Source: Thermodesulfatator sp.
GTDB taxonomy: Bacteria > Desulfobacterota > Dissulfuribacteria > Dissulfuribacterales > QOAL01
DNA length: 10,258 nt
Assembly: GCA_003978135.1 (NCBI GenBank)
Contig: QOAL01000175.1
Coordinates: forward strand, 1-10,258
Direction: 5' to 3'
Below are positions 1-6,932 of this stretch, piece after piece; the first letter of the stretch is position 1; every line of letters begins with the position of its first letter. Under the pieces are notes generated by a model, which saw nothing but the letters and a program-made list of their open reading frames with translations, made no database searches and had not been told where the DNA came from. Position numbers and translations under genes: made by a program.

Positions 1-121
1 GCATTTTTCGCCGACGAGCAACACAGTCATCAGGCAAAAGGGCCATTTATGGATGGACACTAACTTGGATGTCTCAAAGACGTTGACGCCTAAAGGCGAC
101 CAGATAAAAGGAGGATAAACC
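1..121. other. Left-edge leader of the glycine-zipper gene
   Basis: No gene can be supported in this stretch. A short frame starting at base 2 stays open until a TAA at 116-118 and could be the last 38 codons of an upstream gene, but it resembles nothing I recognise. The only small hairpin is CGCC-TAAA-GGCG at 87-98, too weak to call a terminator. The useful element is a strong Shine-Dalgarno sequence, AAAGGAGG at 107-114, seven bases before the ATG at 122. I see no convincing sigma-70 promoter. Confidence 0.5.
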
Positions 122-703
122 ATGGATCACAAGGATTATGCCATTGTAATACTTTCCGTAATGCTGGCAGCTCTCCTGGGCTTCAGTGTCAGGTCCGCCT
201 GGACGCCATCTGCAGGCCTTCATGAGTCCTCACCTCCAACCAGGACAGAAACTGCTTCAACGCCCCACAAAAAGGCTGTCAGGCATGTGCACAACAAGGC
301 CATCACAAAACACAGGCCTGTCAGGCAGACTCATATAGTCCACAACCCGCCTGTTACTGTTACCCCGGTGCAGCAACCAAGAATCGTTCATGCAATGAAC
401 ACCTGGCAGCAACCCCGGCGCAGTTATACCCAGGATCTTACAGAGTGCAAGATGATGGCCCAGAGGGCCGCAGGCTACGTACCTGAAGAAACGATAAAGG
501 GCGGGCTGCTCGGCGGCGCCATTGGAGCTGCTGCAGGAGCAGCCATAGGAGCAGTTCTGGGAGATCCTGGCAAGGGCGCGGCCATAGGAGCAGCAGCCGG
601 AGGCATTGGAGGAGGGGCTTATCAGGGTCTTTCTTCAAACCAGAGATACAAGAAGGCCTACTCTGCCTGTATGAGAAGCAGGGGCTACAATGTCCTCAAC
701 TAA
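122..703 (+). CDS. Membrane-anchored glycine-zipper protein with His/Pro-rich linker
   Basis: The 193-residue product starts with a hydrophobic segment (about residues 6-22) with no clear cleavage site, so it is either an N-terminal membrane anchor or a signal peptide. A low-complexity linker (about 25-100) rich in Pro, Thr, Arg and His follows, with histidines at 49, 54, 57, 64, 71, 74 and 90. Residues 127-168 are a dense Gly/Ala zipper with GGAIGAAAGAAIGA-type repeats, typical of YMGG/17-kDa-antigen-like glycine-zipper proteins thought to insert in or associate with membranes. Two cysteines flank the zipper (C109 in LTECKMMA, C183 in YSACMRSRGY); the ending matches the CMxxRGY pattern common in this group. 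The start is well fixed by AAAGGAGG seven bases upstream. It is convergent with the hybrid kinase gene, with 10 nt between the two stops. The exact role is unknown; an envelope-located structural or stress protein is likely. Confidence 0.85.
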   Translation: MDHKDYAIVILSVMLAALLGFSVRSAWTPSAGLHESSPPTRTETASTPHKKAVRHVHNKAITKHRPVRQTHIVHNPPVTVTPVQQPRIVHAMNTWQQPRRSYTQDLTECKMMAQRAAGYVPEETIKGGLLGGAIGAAAGAAIGAVLGDPGKGAAIGAAAGGIGGGAYQGLSSNQRYKKAYSACMRSRGYNVLN

Positions 704-713
704 CGCAGCCAGG

Positions 714-3488
714 CTAGCTCAAGGATATTCTCTGACTCAGCAGGTTTGCATCCAGGCTTCGCCTAACTGCTTTAAGCAGGCTTTCCGGGTTGAAGGGCTT
801 TTTGATGAACATGGTTGACGGTTGTCTATGCTGTATCTCGGGCAGATCAGCACCAGAGCTGTATCCGCTGCAAAACAATATCCTGGCTCCTGGATCGCTT
901 TTAAGAATTTCCTTTGCAGCCTGTATGCCGTCCATTTCCGGCATTACCACATCCATAATTACCAGCCTGATTTCCGGAAACAGTGAACGGTAGATAGAAA
1001 CGGCTTCTTTGCCGTTCTTGGCCATGATGGTCCTGTATCCATAGGGACGTAATATTTCACACGCAAGATCCCTGACAAGCTCTTCATCATCCGCTATAAG
1101 AATGGTTTCTGTCCCTGAAAAATGCTGCTCTGACTCCCGTTGGTCTGGAGTCTCCTGCCTGTTTTTTGCAAGCTTGAAATAGAGGTCAAAACAGGTACCC
1201 CTGCCCTTGGTGCTGTTCACTTCAATTTTTCCACCGAGGCTTTCAATGATTCCATACACCATGGCCAGGCCCAGCCCCGATCCCTTCCCCACTTCCTTGG
1301 TGGTAAAGAATGGATCAAATATCCTGTCGATGATCTCCCTGGAAATCCCAGTACCTGTATCAGTCACCTGAAGCTTGAGGAAGGAATCCTGCCCTGCCCG
1401 GCCTTTTAAGGACAAGGGTAGCTCTTCAGGCGGACAGAGAGATGTGGAAATGGCAATCCTGCCTCCTTCAGGCATGGCATCCCTGGCATTGATGCAAAGG
1501 TTTAGTATTATCTGCTGGAGCTGTGAGGAATCACAGAGTATGTCAGGAAGATTTTCTGCAAGCCTCAGATCAATGCTAATGTTCTTGGGAAATGAACTCT
1601 TTAAAAGTGCGAATGACTCCTGCACCACATCATTGACCTTGGAGGATGCATCCTCCTGCACCGCAGCTTCACGGCTGAAGACAAGCATCTTCTTCACCAG
1701 GGCTGCTGCCCTGAGGCTGGAATTTTCTATGATCTCCACAAAGCGGGCAAGATCAGGCCGATCATCTACCTTTTCTTTTAAAAGAGAGGTAAATCCAAGG
1801 ATGCCTGTGAGAATATTATTGAAATCATGGGCTATGCCTCCAGCCATTGTGCCGATGGATTCCATTTTCTGGGCCTGGAGAAGCCTTCGTTCCAGATCCT
1901 TCTGGCTGGTAAGGTCAGTTACAAGGGCCAGGCATCCCAGCATGGTGCCGTCATTAGGGTCCTGGATAGGCACACTGCTCATGAGTGCCGGTATGTCCCT
2001 GCCCTCAGTCGACCTGAACATTATTTCTTCTTTGGCCTGCAGGCCCGAGTAATTTGCCATGAGCAGTGACAGGAGTTTTCTCTTTTCCTTTTTCTGGGGG
2101 ACAAATTCGTATAGACGGCTGTCCTGCAGGTCATCTTTACCAATGAGGGTTTTCATCTTCCTGTTGGAAAAAACTACTGTCCCTTCCTCGTTGATAATCA
2201 TTATGCCTTCATTGATATTTTCTACAATCTGCCTGTGTTTTTTTTCAGAGGTTTCTATTCGCCTGTACAGGTTGGCATTCTCTATTGCCATGGCAATATG
2301 ATTGGCAAAACTGGTCAGAAAATCACGGTCTATTTCCTTGATAAAATCAGGCTCTGACACGTTATCCCCAATCATTATCCCCACCACCTGGTTCCTTACG
2401 GACATGGGAACAATGACAAATGCCTTTGGCTTGAATGCCTTGAGAAGGGGGTTCTTCCTGTTTAACGTGATCGCACCAACATCCTGCACCATTATGGGTT
2501 TCTGGGCCTGGGCAGCCCTTGCTATTATATTGTTTTTTTTGTCAATGGGGATATGGTAATCCTGCAGGGCCTTGAGGGTTTTCTGGTCAATACCCGCCGC
2601 GTGGATCAGTTTGAGTTTCTTGCCTGACTGGTCTGTAAGGAACACGCCAGCCCTTTCCAGTTTGGCAATGTGCATCATTCTTTCCAGCACCTTGTTAAGC
2701 AATTCCTTGAGATCAAGGGTGGAAAGAACGGCGGTACTGGTTTCATGCAGGGCCGACAACTGGCTGATCTTGTTTTCCAGGTCCTTGTTCAGTGCGTATA
2801 TCTTTTCATATTTTTCCTGGAGGAGTTGTTTGTCTTTTTCCAGCTCCCTTATGGATTCCCTGGCGATTTTCCACGGAGCTATCAAGTGGAACAGTTTGTC
2901 TTTGAATCTTGATTGAGGTTTCCAGTGCAGCCTGTATTCACAGTACGGGTCTCCATCGAAGAAACATTTTGTTTCCTGGATCCTGCACGCATCTCCTCCC
3001 CAGACACTGGGTATAGCAGAATAGATACCCTTGTTATAAAGGCAGAAGTCCCTGCTTAATTCTAATTCTGGTCTCCAGTGCAATCTGACCACTGCATTGT
3101 CCGAATGGAGACTTTCAAGGCTAATGCTTTTGGTCTTGTTGAATTTGTCATTTATCCGTTGACTGTAACTCAGTATGTTCTTGGGATTTCCAAAGGCATA
3201 GATGAGAATCTTTTGAACATAGCCGAAGCGCTTTTCAACTATGGATTGATACCCTACCCGGTAGGCAATATTTTCATCCTTTAATATCTTTTTAGCGTTT
3301 TCATAAAGCTTTATTATGACCGTTGAGGAAACCCAGTTGTTCGGGTCTGAGAGAAATGCCTTTTTGTCTGGAATGGCATACATCTCCTTATCCAGGCCAT
3401 GAAACAGCATGTCGGTCTTGTCAGGGGCATGGTCCTCAATGTACTGGATAATGGCAAGGCTGTTTAAGCAACTGTTATGTTTTTCCAT
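714..3488 (-). CDS. Hybrid sensor histidine kinase: V4R-like, GAF, PAS, HisKA, HATPase, receiver
   Basis: This 924-residue protein has no membrane segment and is probably cytoplasmic. Residues 1-190 look like a V4R/HNOB-type ligand-binding domain; the diagnostic stretch is 150-188, with NKGIYSAIPSVWGG and then ETKCFFDGDPYCEY (cysteines 149, 168, 175, 183). A coiled coil spans about 205-245, a GAF domain 245-405 and a PAS domain 415-530. The kinase core follows: GIAHDFNN with phospho-acceptor H554, N box N663/N667, DTGTGI at 710-715, FDPFFTTK at 724-731, and GKGSGLGL at 734-741. A C-terminal receiver (795-912) has acidic D800/D801, phospho-acceptor D846 and K897. The kinase type is the NtrB-like AHDFNN class. 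No DNA-binding output domain is present, so phosphate probably moves from H554 to D846 and on to a partner outside the window. The ATG at 3488 lacks a good Shine-Dalgarno sequence, but the sensor-domain similarity begins within the first few residues. The gene appears monocistronic. Domain calls for the kinase and receiver are firm; the sensor assignment is less so. Confidence 0.93.
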   Translation of the reverse strand: MEKHNSCLNSLAIIQYIEDHAPDKTDMLFHGLDKEMYAIPDKKAFLSDPNNWVSSTVIIKLYENAKKILKDENIAYRVGYQSIVEKRFGYVQKILIYAFGNPKNILSYSQRINDKFNKTKSISLESLHSDNAVVRLHWRPELELSRDFCLYNKGIYSAIPSVWGGDACRIQETKCFFDGDPYCEYRLHWKPQSRFKDKLFHLIAPWKIARESIRELEKDKQLLQEKYEKIYALNKDLENKISQLSALHETSTAVLSTLDLKELLNKVLERMMHIAKLERAGVFLTDQSGKKLKLIHAAGIDQKTLKALQDYHIPIDKKNNIIARAAQAQKPIMVQDVGAITLNRKNPLLKAFKPKAFVIVPMSVRNQVVGIMIGDNVSEPDFIKEIDRDFLTSFANHIAMAIENANLYRRIETSEKKHRQIVENINEGIMIINEEGTVVFSNRKMKTLIGKDDLQDSRLYEFVPQKKEKRKLLSLLMANYSGLQAKEEIMFRSTEGRDIPALMSSVPIQDPNDGTMLGCLALVTDLTSQKDLERRLLQAQKMESIGTMAGGIAHDFNNILTGILGFTSLLKEKVDDRPDLARFVEIIENSSLRAAALVKKMLVFSREAAVQEDASSKVNDVVQESFALLKSSFPKNISIDLRLAENLPDILCDSSQLQQIILNLCINARDAMPEGGRIAISTSLCPPEELPLSLKGRAGQDSFLKLQVTDTGTGISREIIDRIFDPFFTTKEVGKGSGLGLAMVYGIIESLGGKIEVNSTKGRGTCFDLYFKLAKNRQETPDQRESEQHFSGTETILIADDEELVRDLACEILRPYGYRTIMAKNGKEAVSIYRSLFPEIRLVIMDVVMPEMDGIQAAKEILKSDPGARILFCSGYSSGADLPEIQHRQPSTMFIKKPFNPESLLKAVRRSLDANLLSQRISLS

Positions 3489-3820
3489 TTAATAATTTGA
3501 TCCAGCGGATATGCCTGTTTTCACGCAGGCCCCGCGCCGCGCCTATTTTTATATTCATAAAAAAGCACAACTTTACTTTAAAAAAAGTCAATTTTAATAT
3601 AACCTATTCTTATCGGCATATTATATAAAAACTTTAATTTTGGCCCTGTAAACCTTTTGGCATTTATCCTGCTGTGTTTTCTATAAATCATGATCTGGGA
3701 GGGGCGATCTAAACACAACAGGCAAATCTTTCCTGTATCGTAAAAAAGGCATTCGGAACTCGAGCTCTTGCGCAATCCTTATGACGTTCGTCTCTCCACA
3801 AGGCATCAAAGGAGAAGTCC
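3489..3820. other. AT-rich divergent intergenic region
   Basis: This 332-nt stretch separates the divergent hybrid-kinase and acyltransferase genes and must hold the promoters for both. It is clearly richer in A and T than its surroundings, except for a short GC-rich patch at about 3527-3543. On the minus strand a perfect TATAAT hexamer (complement of 3620-3625) could be the -10 of the kinase gene, but the nearest -35-like TTTACA lies 21 bases away, which is too far. An 8-bp palindrome ATCATGAT sits at 3687-3694. The downstream end holds the acyltransferase Shine-Dalgarno sequence (AAAGGAG, 3808-3814, six bases before ATG 3821). I see no terminator or RNA gene. A 65-codon minus-strand frame here is discussed among the rejected items. 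Confidence 0.6.
3657..3687 (+). promoter_or_regulatory. Candidate sigma-70-like promoter for the acyltransferase operon
   Basis: TTGGCA at 3657-3662 matches five of six bases of the -35 consensus, and TATAAA at 3682-3687 matches five of six of the -10. The 19-base spacing is longer than the preferred 17 and weakens the call. If real, transcription would begin near 3694 and leave a leader of about 125 nt before the ATG at 3821, overlapping the palindrome at 3687-3694. Confidence 0.22.
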
Positions 3821-4807
3821 ATGATACATTTAAAAAGACTGAGCGGGATGGGGATAAGCCAGTTTTTCCAACTGCCCTTTAATGTTTACCTGGCAAGAAA
3901 CCTACCACTTTCAGCACTCCGGGCATATCTGTACCTTTGGGGTTTTTTATATATGATAATCAAAATCCAGATGTGCGCAAACATAGCGGTATGCCTTTCT
4001 ATCATGAAAAACGGCAAAGGCATTCCGTTGCCCATCATCGTTAATTTGTTTCGTGCTGTAGTAGGGGTGTTCGAACATTACCTGGAAAAAATGGTCATGG
4101 CCTACAGGCCTCTTGAAGAAACCACGGGCTATCTGCGGCAAAGGCTAACTGTAAGTAACCGTCACATGCTTGACGTTCTGGCCAGGCAGGGCAAGGGCGC
4201 CATCCTGGTCACCGGGCACTTCGGGGCGGTTGAATATCTTCCCCTGGCACTGGCAATGAGCGGTTATAAGGTGGCCATGATTTGCAGGTTCAAGACCAAG
4301 AGCCTGAAAAAAGCCCTCATCGAAAAGGCAGAACATTTCGGAGTAATGCTCATAGATGCAGATGAACCAAGGGTGGCCTTCCGTGCCTTGAAGGCCATAA
4401 AAGATGGCCGGTTTCTTGTTACAGAATGTGATGAGTTTTCAGAATGGCGTTTTCACAGGGAACAGAAAGTACAGGTATTTGGCAGGATAATGCCCAGGGA
4501 CAGGACATTGGACTTCTTCTTCAAAAAGGCAAAGGTGCCGGCTTTCATGACGCTGATCCACAGGCAGGGAAACAGTTTTCATCTTTCTGTTGATTTTCTG
4601 GCAGACGGCAGGACCACTGACAGTGTTTCTGCGCACGCATGGAAAAAACTGGAGGATTATATTTCAAAATTCCCATTTCAGTGGTATCAGATAAAGGGCG
4701 CATCAAAATTTATCCTGGAGCACAGTATTGAACCTGAAAGAGTTGACCGTAGAGCGGATCAGAATATTCCGGGTACAGATTCCATTTTCAGTCCCAGTTT
4801 CTCATAA
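3821..4807 (+). CDS. LpxL/HtrB-like lysophospholipid (lipid A type) acyltransferase
   Basis: The 328-residue protein fits the bacterial lipid A acyltransferase (LABLAT) family, which transfers acyl chains from acyl-ACP to lipid acceptors at the inner membrane. The key motif is TGHFGAVEYLP, which gives the family HX4E/D catalytic pair as H133 and E138. It is preceded by the usual GAILVTGH strand and followed by a DADEPRVAFRAL-type segment (179-190). Near the C terminus FPFQWYQIK (284-292) matches the family P-x-QW element. The N terminus is basic and hydrophobic (residues 10-60), suiting membrane association. Length is close to the usual 290-330. The ATG is supported by AAAGGAG six bases upstream. 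The last 26 residues (about 303-328) are encoded in the overlap with the next gene and are probably not conserved. Many LpxL relatives act on lipids other than lipid A, so the acceptor here is open. Confidence 0.87.
   Translation: MIHLKRLSGMGISQFFQLPFNVYLARNLPLSALRAYLYLWGFLYMIIKIQMCANIAVCLSIMKNGKGIPLPIIVNLFRAVVGVFEHYLEKMVMAYRPLEETTGYLRQRLTVSNRHMLDVLARQGKGAILVTGHFGAVEYLPLALAMSGYKVAMICRFKTKSLKKALIEKAEHFGVMLIDADEPRVAFRALKAIKDGRFLVTECDEFSEWRFHREQKVQVFGRIMPRDRTLDFFFKKAKVPAFMTLIHRQGNSFHLSVDFLADGRTTDSVSAHAWKKLEDYISKFPFQWYQIKGASKFILEHSIEPERVDRRADQNIPGTDSIFSPSFS
4717..4720 (+). promoter_or_regulatory. Internal ribosome binding site setting a TTG start
   Basis: GGAG lies seven bases before the TTG at 4728 and within the acyltransferase coding sequence. 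The enolase-family reading frame has no ATG before residue 284, and the family N-terminal strand begins only a few residues after this TTG. The site therefore decides the start and implies translational coupling with the upstream gene. Confidence 0.7.
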
Positions 4808-5882
4808 CCTTGCAGAAAGAAACAAGAGTCTTGGTTTTATAGTTGAGATAACAGACAGCAAAGGACACCGGGGGGTGGGTGAAGGTACCCCCCGGGATTA
4901 TGTAACAGGAGAAAGTCCTAAGGCATCAGAGGATGCTGCAGCAGACCTGGTATGCGGCCTTAAGGGGCAGGTGATCCGGGGCAGGGACGAGCTTTTTCAG
5001 TTCCTCAGAGAAACCGGCAACACCCGGCTGGCATGCGAATATCCATCAGCATTCTGTGCCTTTGAACTGGCCCTCCTGGATCTCTATTCCAGGCGGATCG
5101 GCGTACCAATATGGAAGCTCTTCAGGCATGCTCCGGCCTGTGACACTATCCGGTATTCCGCTGTGCTGCCACTTTTTGATTCAGCCCAGCGCGCAAACTT
5201 TCTGAACCTGGTAAAGAAAATTGGCATATCCCAGGTAAAGGCAAAGGTCCTGGAAAGGGCCCAGGCCATTGAACTGGCACGGGAAATCTTTAGGGTTCTC
5301 GGACAGGAAACAGACCTGAGATTTGATGCCAATGCCGCCTTCAGCCCCACTGAAGCTCTTGAAATCATCGAAGGTCTTGAGAAAGAAGGGCTCCACCTTT
5401 CTGCCTTTGAACAGCCGGTTTCAAAGGACGACATCAAGGCCCTGGCAAAGATAGAATCCGTGTCCTCTGTTCCTGTAATCGCAGACGAATCTGCCTGTAC
5501 CTCCCAAGACGTGCGTACAATTATAGATGAACGTGTTTGTTCAGGCATCAGTATAAGGCTCTCAAAGTGTGGAGGTATGATGAAATCCATCCAGCTGGCC
5601 GAGATGGCCTCAAAGGCAGGCCTTTTTTGCCAGCTTGGCTGTCACGTAGGCGAAACGTCTATTCTTTCAGCAGCAGGAAGACACCTTGCCTGTATCTGTG
5701 GCCCTTTCAAGTATGCGGAGGGCAGCTATTCCAGATTCATTCTCGAAAGGGATGTTACTGAAACCCCGTGTGATTTTGGCCAAGGTGGGATAGCTCCCAT
5801 TCTGTCTGAACCCGGTCTGGGAATAGAAATATCCGATTCCGCCCTGGAAGCCGGCTCGGAAAAGATTGCAGAGTTTTCCTGA
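4728..5882 (+). CDS. Enolase-superfamily enzyme, dipeptide-epimerase/muconate-lactonizing subgroup
   Basis: The 384-residue product has an N-terminal capping domain (about 8-130, with RGVGEGTPRDYVTGE at 48-62) and a TIM-barrel domain. All superfamily catalytic elements of the MLE subgroup are visible: KxK acid/base pair K171/K173 (QVKAKV), metal ligands D200 (FDANAAF), E228 (AFEQPV) and D253 (VIADES), and the opposing base K280 (LSKCGG). CHVGET (305-310) is the next strand. Members abstract the alpha-proton of a carboxylate with Mg2+; relatives include L-Ala-D/L-Glu epimerases, o-succinylbenzoate synthases and N-succinylamino acid racemases. The DxD motif that binds the substrate alpha-amino group in classic dipeptide epimerases is not evident: the corresponding region reads YAEGSYSRFIL (329-339). 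Epimerase specificity is therefore doubtful. The gene starts at TTG and overlaps the acyltransferase gene by 80 nt, so the two are probably co-translated. Confidence 0.88.
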   Translation: MNLKELTVERIRIFRVQIPFSVPVSHNLAERNKSLGFIVEITDSKGHRGVGEGTPRDYVTGESPKASEDAAADLVCGLKGQVIRGRDELFQFLRETGNTRLACEYPSAFCAFELALLDLYSRRIGVPIWKLFRHAPACDTIRYSAVLPLFDSAQRANFLNLVKKIGISQVKAKVLERAQAIELAREIFRVLGQETDLRFDANAAFSPTEALEIIEGLEKEGLHLSAFEQPVSKDDIKALAKIESVSSVPVIADESACTSQDVRTIIDERVCSGISIRLSKCGGMMKSIQLAEMASKAGLFCQLGCHVGETSILSAAGRHLACICGPFKYAEGSYSRFILERDVTETPCDFGQGGIAPILSEPGLGIEISDSALEAGSEKIAEFS

Positions 5883-5935
5883 GGGATTACAATTTCTTTG
5901 TTTGTAAAAAATTCAGGCACTATTCACTTTGATTC

Positions 5936-6901
5936 ATGATTACTCTCTTGATGCCTGCAGCAGAGCTGGTAACAGGGCTGGCACTCCTGATTGTTAGCGC
6001 TGAATGGCTCACCAGTACGTCTGTGAGGCTTGCCAGAGCCATGGGCATTCAGCCCGTTATAATAGGACTTACCATTATTGCCTTTGGAACCTCTGCCCCT
6101 GAACTCTTCGTGTCCCTTATGGCAGCCCTTGAAGGACAGCCTGATATAGCAGTAGGTAATGTTGTGGGAAGCAATATTGCCAATATAGGCCTTGTCCTGG
6201 GCGTGGGAGCTTTTGCATACCCCTTTGTCATTCCCAGGAGAATTGCCAGGATTGAACTGCCATTTCTCGTAATTTCAATAGCCGGGTTTGGCATTGCATC
6301 ATTCATGGGGTTCATAAGTCGCATAACCGCACTGATTTTTCTGCTTTTTTTTCTGTGCTATCTCCTTTTTCTGTGGAAATACAAAAAGGGCCTTCTCGCA
6401 GATAACGAACCAGCAACGGCAGCTGAAGAAGAGATGGAAAATCCCAGGTATCTACTAAGGTCAGGGATTATCCTAATTACCATGGTCGGACTCGTGGCAG
6501 GATCCAAGTTGTTGATACAGGGTTCAGTTCAGATAGCCCGGTTTTTTCACTGTCCGGAACTTATTATCGGACTTACGCTGACTGCAGTCGGCACCTCTCT
6601 TCCTGAACTTGCAAGTACACTTTCGGCAGCCCGCAGAAGACAGGGAGGTCTTATTATTGGAAATGTTCTGGGAAGTAATTTTGCCAATACGTGCGCAGTC
6701 CTTGGCCTTACTGGCATAGTAAAACCCATTTTCATAAACCACCAGGTACTCATGCGGGACCTGCCTGTGATGGCAGCATTGAGCCTGGTCCTTTTTCCAA
6801 TAATGAGCAGGAAACGAATAAGAAGGGTGGAAGGGTTTTTATTGATTACGGCGTACTTTACTTATATCGCCTTCCTCTATTTAAAGAGCGGAGCTGCTTA
6901 G
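5936..6901 (+). CDS. CaCA-family Na+/Ca2+-type cation exchanger (YrbG-like)
   Basis: This 321-residue integral membrane protein shows the internal duplication of the calcium/cation antiporter family. The alpha-1 repeat has GTSAPE (51-56) and GNVVGSNIANI (74-84); the alpha-2 repeat has GTSLPE (219-224) and GNVLGSNFANT (242-252). Each half carries about five hydrophobic helices, joined by a charged cytoplasmic loop (about 147-172). The acidic centres E56 and E224 are present. By spacing with the structurally known archaeal exchanger NCX_Mj, N83 and N251 fill the other two central ligand positions. Length matches prokaryotic members of TIGR00367 type. It starts 53 nt after the enolase-family gene; neither ATG 5936 nor the in-frame ATG 5951 has a strong Shine-Dalgarno sequence, so the start is provisional. 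It probably exports Ca2+ in exchange for Na+ or H+; transport direction and ions cannot be read from sequence. It is probably the last gene of the operon. Confidence 0.92.
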   Translation: MITLLMPAAELVTGLALLIVSAEWLTSTSVRLARAMGIQPVIIGLTIIAFGTSAPELFVSLMAALEGQPDIAVGNVVGSNIANIGLVLGVGAFAYPFVIPRRIARIELPFLVISIAGFGIASFMGFISRITALIFLLFFLCYLLFLWKYKKGLLADNEPATAAEEEMENPRYLLRSGIILITMVGLVAGSKLLIQGSVQIARFFHCPELIIGLTLTAVGTSLPELASTLSAARRRQGGLIIGNVLGSNFANTCAVLGLTGIVKPIFINHQVLMRDLPVMAALSLVLFPIMSRKRIRRVEGFLLITAYFTYIAFLYLKSGAA

Positions 6902-6932
6902 CGCCGATGTTTTTTCGACCTTTTGTCCCGGA

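Noticed and set aside
87..98. CGCC-TAAA-GGCG hairpin upstream of the glycine-zipper gene
   Set aside because: The stem has only four base pairs and no T tract; chance occurrence is likely.
2..118. Open frame entering from the left edge and ending just before the glycine-zipper gene
   Set aside because: Only 38 codons are visible, they resemble no family I recognise, and other frames are open part of the way too. It could be the end of a gene but this cannot be shown here.
1375..2052. 225-codon plus-strand open frame
   Set aside because: It lies wholly antisense to the PAS-HisKA-HATPase part of the hybrid kinase, whose catalytic motifs fix the true frame. Its own translation shows no domain.
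3578..3775. 65-codon minus-strand frame in the AT-rich intergenic region, with a CLFYDTGKICLLC segment
   Set aside because: It starts at TTG with AAGGA directly adjacent rather than spaced, and it runs into A/T-rich sequence with unlike codon use. The paired cysteines loosely recall small Cys-rich proteins, but without homologues I cannot support a gene or a relic.
5084..5590. 168-codon minus-strand open frame
   Set aside because: It is antisense to the catalytic barrel of the enolase-family gene, which contains every expected active-site residue. No ribosome site or domain supports it.
6902..6932. Possible bidirectional terminator between the convergent exchanger and receiver-kinase genes
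   Set aside because: There is a T-rich run at about 6909-6914, but no stable GC stem precedes it on either strand.
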